DNA of 64,000 bases from Amycolatopsis echigonensis (GTDB lineage Bacteria > Actinomycetota > Actinomycetes > Mycobacteriales > Pseudonocardiaceae): the NCBI RefSeq assembly GCF_014174495.1, contig NZ_JACJHR010000002.1, positions 1 through 64,000 of the forward strand, read 5' to 3'. The translations under genes and the position numbers were made by a program. Shown piece by piece: positions 7,951-16,065 of this stretch. Under the pieces are notes generated by a model, which did not search any database, had not been told where the DNA came from, and saw only the letters and a list, made by a program, of their open reading frames with translations. How positions within the stretch are numbered: position 1 is the stretch's first letter; each line of letters opens with the position of its first letter.

Positions 7951-8916
7951 TCAGAACCCGGACAGAACGTCCAGCACCCGGTCCACTCCCCGACCGTCCA
8001 CAGCAGACTGGCCAGCTGCCGAAAGCCGTGACCGCAGTGAAGCGTCCGACAGCAGCTGCCGCAACGTCTCCGTCGCTTCCGGCAGCCGTGCGCCCAAGGT
8101 GTCCGCCGGACCCAAACCGCACGCCAGACCTCGTTCCAGCGCCGCCCGGTACCCGGCCGCTTGGTTGTCCACCAGTTGCACCGCGGCCGTCGGCACCCCG
8201 AGGCAGCACAGCTCCAGGAACGTCACCCCGGACGCGCTGATCGCGATGTCCGTCCCGGCGAGCAGGTCCAGCAATCCGGCATGCGGCGCGGCTACCCGGA
8301 TCGTCTGTCCCTCCACAGTGGACGGCAACGTCGGCGTGCCGCGAACCACAGCGTCCGCCGTGAACGGCAATCCCGTTTCGGCAAGCGCTTGGAGCAACAG
8401 AGAAACCGTCGAAGCCCACTCGGCACCGCCGCCCAAAACCACAGTCACCTGCGGCGGCGACGAGGTGCTCCGGCGAGAACGCGCGCGCAGCACGACGTCT
8501 CGAAGCGGCGTGTACTCCACCCCGCGCAACAGCACGCCCGAACCATCCTCGGGACGCGGGCCCGGCGCAAACCCCGAATCCACCACCACATCTGCCGGAC
8601 GACGACCGAACACATCGTCCTCAATGGACACCAAACGAGCACCAGCGGCGTTGACCTCGGCGCGGACGTCGCCGATCCCGTAGTGGTCCACGAGCACGGC
8701 ATCGAAGCCGGAAGCCAAGTCAGCCAAGGAAGAAACCGGCAAACGCGGTACCGACAGCTCGTCGAACCGCGCCGCCAGCCACTCCGCGTTAGTCGTGGAG
8801 CCGGCGAAGTGCACGTCCCAGCCCCGCGCGACCGCGCGCTCGGCGTAGGCGACCGCCCGGGAGATGTGCCCGGCCCCGATGTCCGGCGAAGCGTCCGCGC
8901 GGAGCAGCAGCTTCAC
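7951..8916 (-). CDS. PseG/SpsG-type UDP-sugar hydrolase
   Basis: A 321-residue GT-B-fold hydrolase of the PseG/SpsG group, which removes UDP from UDP-2,4-diacetamido-2,4,6-trideoxy-beta-L-altrose in the fourth step of pseudaminic acid synthesis. Recognisable parts are LRADASPDIGAGHISRAVAYA at the N-terminus (the conserved G-x-G-H motif), VVLGGGAEWAS at the domain boundary and ISASGVTFLELCCLGVP in the C-terminal nucleotide-binding domain. The GTG at 8916 starts VKLLLRADAS and overlaps the upstream cytidylyltransferase stop (GTGA), so the pair is translationally coupled. The gene context, not this sequence alone, points to pseudaminic acid. Confidence 0.85.
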   Translation of the reverse strand: MKLLLRADASPDIGAGHISRAVAYAERAVARGWDVHFAGSTTNAEWLAARFDELSVPRLPVSSLADLASGFDAVLVDHYGIGDVRAEVNAAGARLVSIEDDVFGRRPADVVVDSGFAPGPRPEDGSGVLLRGVEYTPLRDVVLRARSRRSTSSPPQVTVVLGGGAEWASTVSLLLQALAETGLPFTADAVVRGTPTLPSTVEGQTIRVAAPHAGLLDLLAGTDIAISASGVTFLELCCLGVPTAAVQLVDNQAAGYRAALERGLACGLGPADTLGARLPEATETLRQLLSDASLRSRLSAAGQSAVDGRGVDRVLDVLSGF

Positions 8917-9659
8917 TGGCCGACCTTCTTCTGCTCGACGTGTGCGTTCACCGCCGCCAAATCCGGCCGCGACCGCAGCAGCGACACCACCGAACGCCAC
9001 GAACCCGGCACGTCGCCGAGCTCAGCCACGAGAGCCGAGATCAGCTCCCAGTCCTCCGGGGTGTCCAAGGTGACGCGCAGGTCGTCGGCCGCCGGGCTGA
9101 CCACGATGCCGGTGCACGAGTACCGGTCGGGCTGCCGGTAGATCGCCGACGTCACGTGCTCGCGGTCCGCCCCGGTCGCGGTCGCCACCTGTTCGGCCAG
9201 GACCGGCGCGCGCACCAGCTCCGCGTCGAAACCCCGCGGCAGGGTGCGGACGAGCGTGGTCGAGACGTAGTCCAGCGCCGGTTCGGCCCGCCACACCGCG
9301 ACCAGCCGGCCGATCAGGGCGGGATCGAGCAGCGGGCAGTCCGCCGTGAGACGGATCACTGCGTCCGCCGGGTGCTCCGACAGCGCGAGCCCGAACCGGG
9401 CCACGACGTCGTCCAGCGGCCCCCGGACGACGTGCGCGCCGCACTGTTCCGCCTCGGCGGCGACAGCGTCGTCGGACGCGTCGTCCGAGGTCGCGACCAC
9501 TACCTTGGCCACACCGGGGGCGGCCGCCGCGGCTCGCACGACCCAGCCCAGCACGCTCCGCCCGGCGAGCGGCCGCAGCACCTTCCCCGGCAGCCGGGTG
9601 GACGACGACCGGGCCTGTATCACGGCGTTGACGCCAGGGCCTGCACGCATGGGTGACAT
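8913..9659 (-). CDS. SpsF/PseF-type cytidylyltransferase
   Basis: A cytidylyltransferase of about 248 residues, resembling Bacillus SpsF and the CMP-nonulosonate synthetases. It would activate the free nonulosonic acid with CTP as the last cytoplasmic step. The nucleotide-binding motif is AVIQARSSSTRLPGKVL near the N-terminus, and RLTADCPLLDP carries the metal-binding aspartate. The start is ambiguous: ATG 9659 gives MSPMRAGPG and ATG 9650 gives MRAGPGVNAV; neither has a strong ribosome site. The gene is divergent from pseB across 54 nt. Confidence 0.82.
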   Translation of the reverse strand: MSPMRAGPGVNAVIQARSSSTRLPGKVLRPLAGRSVLGWVVRAAAAAPGVAKVVVATSDDASDDAVAAEAEQCGAHVVRGPLDDVVARFGLALSEHPADAVIRLTADCPLLDPALIGRLVAVWRAEPALDYVSTTLVRTLPRGFDAELVRAPVLAEQVATATGADREHVTSAIYRQPDRYSCTGIVVSPAADDLRVTLDTPEDWELISALVAELGDVPGSWRSVVSLLRSRPDLAAVNAHVEQKKVGQ

Positions 9660-9713
9660 GATGGCCTGCGGCGCCCCGCGCCGATCCACGAACCCCGATC
9701 GCGGAGGTCATCG

Positions 9714-10697
9714 ATGTCCGAGCTGGATGGTTCCAGCATCCTGCTCACCGGCGGGACCGGCTCCTTCGGCAAGGCGTTCATCGCCTACGCGCTGGCCGAG
9801 CTCAACCCCAGCCGGCTGGTGGTGCTTTCCCGCGACGAGCTGAAGCAGTACGAAGCCCGGCAGCTGTTCAACGACGACCCGCGGCTGCGCTGGTTCATCG
9901 GCGACGTGCGCGACCGCCGCCGCCTCGAGCGCGCCATGCACGGCGTCGACTACGTGGTGCACGCCGCGGCGCTCAAACAGGTCGACACCGGCGAGTACAA
10001 CCCGTTCGAGTTCGTCCAGACCAATGTCACGGGCTCGCAGAACGTGATCGAGGCGGCGATCGACACCGGCGTGAAGAAGGTCGTCGCGCTGTCGACCGAC
10101 AAGGCGTCCAGCCCGATCAACCTCTACGGCGCGACGAAGCTGTGCGCGGACCGGATGTTCATCAGCGGCAACCACTACGCGGCCGCGCATCCGACGCGGT
10201 TCTCCGTGGTGCGCTACGGCAACGTGATGGGCTCGCGCGGCAGCGTCATCCCGTTCTTCCGCAAGCTCGCCGAGCAGGGCGAATCGCTGCCGATCACGCA
10301 CAAGGAGATGACCCGGTTCTGGATCACGCTCCCGCAGGCCGTGCGGTTCGTGGTCGACTCGTTCGACCAGATGTCCGGCGGCGAGCTGTACGTGCCGCGG
10401 ATTCCGAGCATGCGGCTGGTCGACCTCGCGCAGGCGATCGCGCCGGGTTCGCCGATGCACGAGGTCGGTGTGCGACCGGGCGAGAAACTGCACGAGGAGA
10501 TGATCGCGCCGGACGACGCGCGACGGACTCTCCGGCTGACCGACCGCTACGTCGTGCAGCCGCACCTCGCAGGCTGGGGCTACGAATCGCCCGCCGCCGG
10601 GGAGCAGGTGCCCGAAGGCTTCGCGTACCGCTCGGACACCAACGACCTCTGGCTCGAGGCCGACGAACTCCGCGAACTGGTCGAGCAATATGCCTGA
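9714..10697 (+). CDS. pseB: UDP-GlcNAc 4,6-dehydratase (inverting), PseB
   Basis: A 327-residue extended short-chain dehydrogenase matching PseB/FlaA1, which converts UDP-GlcNAc to UDP-2-acetamido-2,6-dideoxy-beta-L-arabino-hexos-4-ulose, the first step of pseudaminic acid synthesis. It has the NADP motif LLTGGTGSFGKAF, the STDKAS motif with the catalytic Asp-Lys pair, and the YGATK tyrosine/lysine motif. These distinguish the inverting dehydratase from ordinary epimerases. A strong ribosome site (GGAGGT) lies 8 nt before the ATG. It overlaps pseC by 8 nt. Confidence 0.95.
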   Translation: MSELDGSSILLTGGTGSFGKAFIAYALAELNPSRLVVLSRDELKQYEARQLFNDDPRLRWFIGDVRDRRRLERAMHGVDYVVHAAALKQVDTGEYNPFEFVQTNVTGSQNVIEAAIDTGVKKVVALSTDKASSPINLYGATKLCADRMFISGNHYAAAHPTRFSVVRYGNVMGSRGSVIPFFRKLAEQGESLPITHKEMTRFWITLPQAVRFVVDSFDQMSGGELYVPRIPSMRLVDLAQAIAPGSPMHEVGVRPGEKLHEEMIAPDDARRTLRLTDRYVVQPHLAGWGYESPAAGEQVPEGFAYRSDTNDLWLEADELRELVEQYA

Positions 10698-11859
10698 GTC
10701 CCCCGCCGCCTCCGAGGGACCGTCGGCGGGCTTCCTGCCGTACGGCCGCCAGTCCGTCAGCGAAGAAGACATCGAGGCCGTCGTCTCGGTCCTGCGCGGC
10801 GATTGGCTCACGACGGGTCCCGCGGTCGCGAAGTTCGAGGCAGACCTGGCGGAACACACCGGCGGCACCCCCGCCGTGGCCGTCACGTCCGGCACCGCGG
10901 CCTTGCACGTCGCGTACGCCGCGGCCGGAATCGGCGAGGGCGACGAGGTCGTAGCGTCGCCGATGACCTTCGTCGCCACCGCGGCGACCGCGGCACTGCA
11001 CGGCGCGAAGGTGGTGTTCGCCGACGTCGAGCCAGACACCGGCAACCTGTCCGTCGACGCGGCCGCGGCAGCGATCACCAGCCGCACCAAGGTGGTCGCC
11101 GCTGTCGACTACGCCGGGCATCCCGCCGAACTGGACGCACTGGCGAAGCTCGCGCACGACGCCGATGCCCTGCTGCTGGAAGACGCGGCACACTCGGTCG
11201 GCGGTTCCTGGCAGGGTCGCCCGGTCGGCTCGCTCGCCGATCTGACCACATTTTCCTTCTTCCCCACCAAAAACCTGACCACCGCCGAGGGCGGCGCAGT
11301 CGTCTCCGGCTCCGACGAGTTGCTGCAGCGCGCACAAGCGTTCCGCAACCACGGCTTGGTCCGGGACAAGTCGCACCAGCGATACCCGGACGAGGGCGCG
11401 TGGCACCAGGAAGTGCACGAGTTCGGCCTGAACTACCGGCTGCCGGACGTCCTGTGCGCGCTGGGAAGCAGCCAGCTCAAGCGGCTGACGGAATTCAAGC
11501 TGCGGCGCGCCGAGATCCACGCGCGGTACAACGCGGCGCTCGCGGACGTTCCCGGCGTCCGGACACCGCCTCGCCGCGAAGGCGCGGACCCGGTGTGGCA
11601 CCTGTACCCGCTGCGAGTGCTGGACGGCCGCCGGCGTGCGCTGTTCGACCACCTGCGCGGCCAGGGGATCGGGGTGCAGGTGAACTACATCCCGGCTTAC
11701 TGGCATCCGGTGTTCGAGGATCTCGGCTACCGCCGAGGGTTGTGCCCGAATGCCGAGGCGTATTACGAGCAGGAGCTTTCGCTGCCGCTGTTCCCGTCGC
11801 TGAAGGACTCCGACGTGGACCGGGTGATCGACGGGGTGCGCGGGTTCTTCGGCAGCTGA
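10690..11859 (+). CDS. pseC: UDP-4-amino-4,6-dideoxy-N-acetyl-L-altrosamine transaminase, PseC
   Basis: A 389-residue DegT/DnrJ/EryC1 aminotransferase. It adds the 4-amino group to the PseB product with glutamate as donor and PLP as cofactor. Lys194 in FFPTKNLTTAEGG is the Schiff-base lysine, preceded by LEDAAHSVGG with the PLP-ring aspartate. The N-terminal GRQSVSEEDIEAVVSVLRGDWLT is characteristic of PseC. Translation is coupled to pseB through the 8-nt overlap. The stop lies 7 nt from the convergent DUF4345 gene. Confidence 0.94.
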   Translation: MPESPAASEGPSAGFLPYGRQSVSEEDIEAVVSVLRGDWLTTGPAVAKFEADLAEHTGGTPAVAVTSGTAALHVAYAAAGIGEGDEVVASPMTFVATAATAALHGAKVVFADVEPDTGNLSVDAAAAAITSRTKVVAAVDYAGHPAELDALAKLAHDADALLLEDAAHSVGGSWQGRPVGSLADLTTFSFFPTKNLTTAEGGAVVSGSDELLQRAQAFRNHGLVRDKSHQRYPDEGAWHQEVHEFGLNYRLPDVLCALGSSQLKRLTEFKLRRAEIHARYNAALADVPGVRTPPRREGADPVWHLYPLRVLDGRRRALFDHLRGQGIGVQVNYIPAYWHPVFEDLGYRRGLCPNAEAYYEQELSLPLFPSLKDSDVDRVIDGVRGFFGS

Positions 11860-11866
11860 CTGCCGA

Positions 11867-12304
11867 TCAGAGGGCTGCTGGCAGGTCTGCGCTCGGGTCT
11901 TCCGTGCGCTGACCGTCCCGAACCACCTTCGCGTGCCACACCAGCACAGCCGGCACCACAGCCAGCTCCAACACCGTCGCCGCCCTGAACACCGGATGCG
12001 GTGCCCCAGCCCGCCGCGCCGAGAGAAGCCGCGGCAGTCCTCCCGCAGCCGCTGTCCCCAAGACCAGCCGGGTCGTCGCCGCACGCTTCTCCGGGCGGCG
12101 GATCGACCACCACAACGCGAACCCGGCCGCGGTCCAGAACGTGTTCACGAACCGGTACTCGCTGTCGACGCTCGGCGTCGTCGCGGCGCCGCCCGGGGCG
12201 CGTTCCGGCCCGCCGAGGATTCCGGTGAGCCCGGAGGCGACCGGAATCGCCCCGAGGACGCCGAGCGTGGCCAGCAACGCCTTGCGGGACTTCTCGCCTG
12301 CCAT
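11867..12304 (-). CDS. DUF4345-like small membrane protein
   Basis: A 145-residue membrane protein with four predicted hydrophobic segments (about residues 9-30, 53-66, 79-90 and 107-123), resembling the DUF4345 group of unknown function. It is the last gene of the minus-strand run beginning at the GT29-like gene and starts 10 nt after pseI. Nothing in the sequence shows a role in glycan synthesis; its place may be accidental. Confidence 0.65.
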   Translation of the reverse strand: MAGEKSRKALLATLGVLGAIPVASGLTGILGGPERAPGGAATTPSVDSEYRFVNTFWTAAGFALWWSIRRPEKRAATTRLVLGTAAAGGLPRLLSARRAGAPHPVFRAATVLELAVVPAVLVWHAKVVRDGQRTEDPSADLPAAL

Positions 12305-12314
12305 GCGACCGAGC

Positions 12315-13364
12315 CTAGATCAAATCCCAGCTCAATGCGGTCCCCTTGGCGGCGTCGACCCGGAACGTCCGCCCCAGCACGTTCGCGATCTCCGCCGGGG
12401 CGAGCCCGCCGGCCGGGCGGATCGAGCGAACGTTCCGCTCCGTCACCGGATCCCCGGCCTTGACGTCCTCCACCACGTACAGCGAACGCCGGAGCCGCAG
12501 CCCTTCCTTCTCGCTCTCGCGCGGGCCCAGCACCGGCTCGCCGAGCGCTTCCCACGCCCGATGGGTCTCCGTGACCAACGCGGCCAACTCCGCTGGCTCC
12601 AGCGAAAACTCCGAGTCCACGCCGCCGTCGCTGCGAGCGAGCGTCACGTGTTTCTCGATCGCCACCGCACCCAGCGCGACCGCGGCGACCGGCGCGCCCA
12701 GCCCCGGCGTGTGGTCGGACAACCCGACCAGCGTCCCGGTCAGCCCGGCCAGCAACGGCAACCCGCGCAGGTTGCTTTCCGTCGGAGACGCCGGGTAGCT
12801 CGCCGTGCAGCCGAGCACGATCAGCTGGTCATTGCCGACCGAGCGAGCGGTGCGCACGGCCGCGTCGATTTCCGCGACGTTCGCCATCCCGGTCGAAATC
12901 ACCAGCGGTTTGCCGGTGCGGGCGCACAGTTCGATCAGCGGCAGGTCGACGATCTCCGACGAGGCGATCTTGTACGCCGGCGCGTCCAGCGATTCCAGCA
13001 GCTCCACCGCGGTCGGGTCGAAGGGGCTGGAGAACACTTCCAGGCCGCGTTCGCGGGCGCGACCGAAGATCGGTTCGTGCCATTCCCACGGCGTATGCGC
13101 CTTTTCGTACAGTTTGTACAGATTTTCCCCGCCCCACAGGGAATGCCCGTCGCCGATCCGGAACGCCGGGCCGTCGACGTCGACGGTGATCGTGTCCGGA
13201 CGGTAGGTCTGCAGTTTCACCGCGTGCGCGCCGGCGTCGGCGATCGCGTCCACGATGGCCAGCGCGCGGTCCAGGTCGCCGTTGTGGTTGCCGGACATCT
13301 CCGCGATCACGAACGGCGGCCGCGCCGGGCCGACCAGGTGCTTGCCGATGCGCACTTCGGACAT
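12315..13364 (-). CDS. pseI: Pseudaminic acid synthase, PseI (NeuB family)
   Basis: A 349-residue nonulosonic acid synthase. It condenses the 6-deoxy-diacetamido sugar with phosphoenolpyruvate to give pseudaminic acid or a close isomer. The N-terminal TIM barrel shows VIAEMSGNHNGDLDRA, the EMSGNHN form that marks PseI rather than sialic acid synthases, plus KLQTYRPDT and SDHTPG. The C-terminal SAF/antifreeze-like domain begins near RLRRSLYVVEDVKAGD. The ATG at 13364 has a GGAAGGA ribosome site about 8-10 nt upstream; open frame beyond it is artefactual. It lies 23 nt after the acetyltransferase. Confidence 0.94.
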   Translation of the reverse strand: MSEVRIGKHLVGPARPPFVIAEMSGNHNGDLDRALAIVDAIADAGAHAVKLQTYRPDTITVDVDGPAFRIGDGHSLWGGENLYKLYEKAHTPWEWHEPIFGRARERGLEVFSSPFDPTAVELLESLDAPAYKIASSEIVDLPLIELCARTGKPLVISTGMANVAEIDAAVRTARSVGNDQLIVLGCTASYPASPTESNLRGLPLLAGLTGTLVGLSDHTPGLGAPVAAVALGAVAIEKHVTLARSDGGVDSEFSLEPAELAALVTETHRAWEALGEPVLGPRESEKEGLRLRRSLYVVEDVKAGDPVTERNVRSIRPAGGLAPAEIANVLGRTFRVDAAKGTALSWDLI

Positions 13365-13387
13365 GGGTGGCGTCCTTCCGGTGGGGT

Positions 13388-13849
13388 TCAGTGCAGAGTC
13401 TTGCGCAGCCGGCGGAAACCGTCGGCAGGGGGCGCGACCTCCAGGTAACCAGCCCGCTCGAACAACGCCGCCGACGCCGCGTTCTCCTCGTGCACCGCGG
13501 CCAGCACGGCCACCGCGTCCGTCCGGGCCGCCAGCGTCCGCTCCGCCGCGTCGAGCACCGGTCGCGCCAGCCCGCGGCCGCGGCTTTCCGGCGCGAGCGT
13601 GATGCTGACCTCCCACTCGCGGCCGCCCTCGTCGTCGAACCGCACCGTGCCCACCGGTTTTCCGGCTTCCTCCAGCACGAGCAGGATCCGGCCGGGCGCG
13701 GCGAGCACCCCCCGCAGCCAGCGCCGGTGGCTGTCCGGATCGATCACGTCGGTGGACCGCGACGCCTGGCGGGTCGCCGGGTCGTTGCGCCAGGCCAGCA
13801 GCAGTTCAGCGTCGGCCTCGGTCGCGTCGCGGGCGATGACGGACGTCAC
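13388..13849 (-). CDS. GNAT acetyltransferase, probable PseH equivalent
   Basis: A 153-residue GNAT-fold N-acetyltransferase. The acetyl-CoA pyrophosphate loop is ESRGRGLARP, and the N-terminus LLLAWRNDPATRQAS resembles the PseH/RimJ-like group that acetylates the 4-amino group of UDP-amino-sugars. In this position, between pseI and a coiled-coil gene, it supplies the only missing enzyme of the pseudaminic acid pathway (PseH), so that role is inferred from context and fold. It overlaps the upstream coiled-coil gene by 4 nt (ATGA). Confidence 0.8.
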   Translation of the reverse strand: MTSVIARDATEADAELLLAWRNDPATRQASRSTDVIDPDSHRRWLRGVLAAPGRILLVLEEAGKPVGTVRFDDEGGREWEVSITLAPESRGRGLARPVLDAAERTLAARTDAVAVLAAVHEENAASAALFERAGYLEVAPPADGFRRLRKTLH

Positions 13850-14289
13850 TGCGCAGGGGTGAACTTCGCGTCCTCGAGCCGGCTCAACCGCTCCTCGTAC
13901 CGGGCCATCCCGGCCAGCCGGACGCGGACCTGCGCGTGCTGCCGCTGGATCTCCTCGACCAGCGAACGCGCTTCGAGAGCCTCGGCGTCGTTGGCGCGCG
14001 GAGTCATCGCGAGCTTCTCCCGGAGCGTTTCCAGCTGCTCCTCCTGCGCGGCGACGTGCGGGATCATCCGGTCCAGCTCGCCGCGGATCCAGCGGAGGTC
14101 GCCGAGCGCGGACTCCAGCTTCTCGTCGGTCTCGGCGAGCCGGCGGCGGTGGTCGGTTGTGCAGTGCTCAAGCTCGTCGATCCGGGTCTCGAAGTCCTGG
14201 AGCACACCTCGCGTGCGCTCTTCGAGGCGGTAATCGACGAGCCGGGCGATCCGGGAGCCGAACAGGTTTCTGAACTTGGTGAAGGGCAT
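13846..14289 (-). CDS. Small coiled-coil protein of unknown function
   Basis: A 147-residue protein that I do not recognise. Almost the whole length is predicted amphipathic helix: residues about 28-60 (RGVLQDFETRIDELEHCTT), 70-95 and 108-140, with heptad-like Leu spacing and many Arg/Glu. A basic N-terminus (FTKFRNLFGSRIARLVDYRLEERT) precedes the coils; no membrane segment is present. It is translationally coupled to the acetyltransferase and lies 33 nt after the sialyltransferase-like gene. It may scaffold a glycosylation complex or position the transferase at the membrane; this is inference only. Confidence 0.65.
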   Translation of the reverse strand: MPFTKFRNLFGSRIARLVDYRLEERTRGVLQDFETRIDELEHCTTDHRRRLAETDEKLESALGDLRWIRGELDRMIPHVAAQEEQLETLREKLAMTPRANDAEALEARSLVEEIQRQHAQVRVRLAGMARYEERLSRLEDAKFTPAQ

Positions 14290-14322
14290 GACGGAAGTTC
14301 CTTCGACGAGTGCAAGCGGGTT

Positions 14323-14982
14323 TCAGCGGAGCAAGGTGGTGGTGCCGGTGCGAGTCCACGACTCCAGCAGCCTGCCCTCGGCGGCGATCTGGTGCTCCGG
14401 CCCCACGATGCACGAGTCGCCCGCCGCGTGTTCCCACGAGGTCTGTTCCGGGTTGTCGATGAACGAAAACCCGGTCAGCACCAGCTGCGCCTCGGGGAAC
14501 GAGGTGCGGGCGATCCAGGCCGCGAGCGTACCGGTGGTCGACCAGGTGGGTTCGGTGCGCGTCGGCAGGCCGAGCGCGTCCGAGAGGGGCAGCACGACGT
14601 CGCGGTTCGACACCGGGACGAACCCGAGATCCGAGGGCCACCAGCCGGGCAGCGCCTCCGGCTCCCAGTGCAGGCGGCCCGGCTCGACCAGCAGGTACAG
14701 CCGGGAGCGGTAGTCGCTGAACACGTGCCGGGTGGCGCGCACGGCCCGGTTGAAGACGACCGTGTGCACCTTGCGTCCGGTGATGTCCGGTCCGTCCGGT
14801 TCGTCGATGACGAACCCGTTGACCCGAATGACCAGGTCACAGTCGTCGACCGCCTTGGCCCGGGCGGGGTCCGGCTCCAGCGGCTGGTTGCCGACCACGG
14901 CCACCGAACGCGGGTCCGGCCGGTCCGCGTACACCGAAAGGAGGTCGACCATGAGGCTCGCCGCACCAAGAGCAGCAGTCAT
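14323..14982 (-). CDS. Sialyltransferase-like (GT29-type) glycosyltransferase
   Basis: A 219-residue protein with the motif order of GT29 sialyltransferases. An L-motif-like stretch VAVVGNQP (residues 27-34) is followed by DDCDLVIRVNGF (46-57); an S-motif-like STTGTLAAW spans 148-156; and His197 and Glu202 form the H-x4-E pattern of motif VS (EHQIAAEGR). Such enzymes transfer nonulosonic acids from CMP-sugars. It is the first gene of the run that contains pseI and the PseH-like gene, so it is the likely pseudaminyltransferase. No signal peptide is seen, so it should act in the cytoplasm. An in-frame ATG at 14952 is an alternative start. The assignment rests on short motifs. Confidence 0.65.
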   Translation of the reverse strand: MTAALGAASLMVDLLSVYADRPDPRSVAVVGNQPLEPDPARAKAVDDCDLVIRVNGFVIDEPDGPDITGRKVHTVVFNRAVRATRHVFSDYRSRLYLLVEPGRLHWEPEALPGWWPSDLGFVPVSNRDVVLPLSDALGLPTRTEPTWSTTGTLAAWIARTSFPEAQLVLTGFSFIDNPEQTSWEHAAGDSCIVGPEHQIAAEGRLLESWTRTGTTTLLR

Positions 14983-15108
14983 AGGGGAAGAAACTACCAG
15001 GACACCGGGAACGTCCGGGTCCGTATCGCCCGTATCCGCTCAGCGGCCGCCAGCCGGTCGGGCCGGGGCGAGCCGAGGCCGGTGCGTCCCATCGGTACCC
15101 TCGTCCAC

Positions 15109-16062
15109 GTGCATGCCACCAGCACGGTTCACGCAGCCGAACCCGATGTCTCGACTCCGGCTCCACCGTCGTCGGACAGCAAGACGTTCGCGCGTGCGAT
15201 CGACGACATCAAGACCGGTTTCGCCGCCCGCGAGCTCTGGACCCATCTCGGCTGGCAGGACATCAAGCAGCGCTACCGTCGGTCCATCATCGGGCCGTTC
15301 TGGATCACCATCAGCCAGGGCGTCATCGCGCTCGGCCTCGGCCTGCTGTACTCGCAGCTGTTCCGGACGCCGATCGAGGTGTTCCTGCCCTACCTCTCCA
15401 CCGGCTTCATCATCTGGGGCTTCATCCAGGGCTGCCTCACCGAAGGCATGGAGACGTTCATCGCGAACGAGGGGCTGATCAAACAGGTTCCCGCACCGCT
15501 GAGCGTGTACGTGCTGCGCACGATCTGGCGGCAGACGCTGCTGCTGGCGCACAACATGATCGTCTACGTCGTGCTGCTGATCATCTTCTTCTCGGCGCTC
15601 GACGCCCCGTACTCGCTGGGCTCGAAGGACGGCGCGTGCACGCCGGACAAGTACTGCCACCCGGGCCTGAGCTGGAACATTTTCCTCGCCATTCCGGGAT
15701 TCATGCTGCTCGCGCTCACCGCGGGCTGGGCCGCGCTGCTGCTCGGCATCATCTCGACCCGGTTCCGCGACATCCCGCAGCTGATCAACTCGCTGATCCA
15801 GCTGATGTTCTACGGCACCCCGATCGTCTGGCCGGTCGACCAGCTGCTGTCCGGCGGGGCGCGCGACGGTGCGTCGTGGGCGCTGCCGATCATCAAGCTG
15901 AATCCGCTTTACCACTACATGCAGGTGGTGCGGTCGCCGCTCATCGGACAGGCGGTGAGCTGGACCAGCTGGGTCGTGGTCGGCACGATCACCGTCGTCG
16001 GCTGGGGGCTCGCGCTCGTCGCCATGCGCAATTACCGGTCTCGCGTCTCGTATTGGGTGTGA
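15109..16062 (+). CDS. wzm: Polysaccharide ABC exporter permease (Wzm/RfbD, Rv3783-like)
   Basis: A 317-residue ABC-2 type permease homologous to M. tuberculosis Rv3783 (RfbD/Wzm). With Rv3781-type ATPases it is believed to export the lipid-linked galactan of arabinogalactan. About six membrane segments follow a 50-residue cytoplasmic N-terminus; the amphipathic segment LWTHLGWQDIKQRYRRSIIGPFW is typical of Wzm proteins. The GTG at 15109 is chosen because it is the only start near the conserved N-terminus. It is 3 nt from wzt. The gene order wzm-wzt-glfT1 differs from the wzt-glfT1-wzm order in M. tuberculosis. Confidence 0.9.
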   Translation: MHATSTVHAAEPDVSTPAPPSSDSKTFARAIDDIKTGFAARELWTHLGWQDIKQRYRRSIIGPFWITISQGVIALGLGLLYSQLFRTPIEVFLPYLSTGFIIWGFIQGCLTEGMETFIANEGLIKQVPAPLSVYVLRTIWRQTLLLAHNMIVYVVLLIIFFSALDAPYSLGSKDGACTPDKYCHPGLSWNIFLAIPGFMLLALTAGWAALLLGIISTRFRDIPQLINSLIQLMFYGTPIVWPVDQLLSGGARDGASWALPIIKLNPLYHYMQVVRSPLIGQAVSWTSWVVVGTITVVGWGLALVAMRNYRSRVSYWV

Positions 16063-16065
16063 CAG

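Noticed and set aside
13936-15108. Upstream extension of the Wzm permease by almost 400 codons
   Set aside because: It lies antisense to the coiled-coil and sialyltransferase-like genes. The conserved permease starts at GTG 15109.
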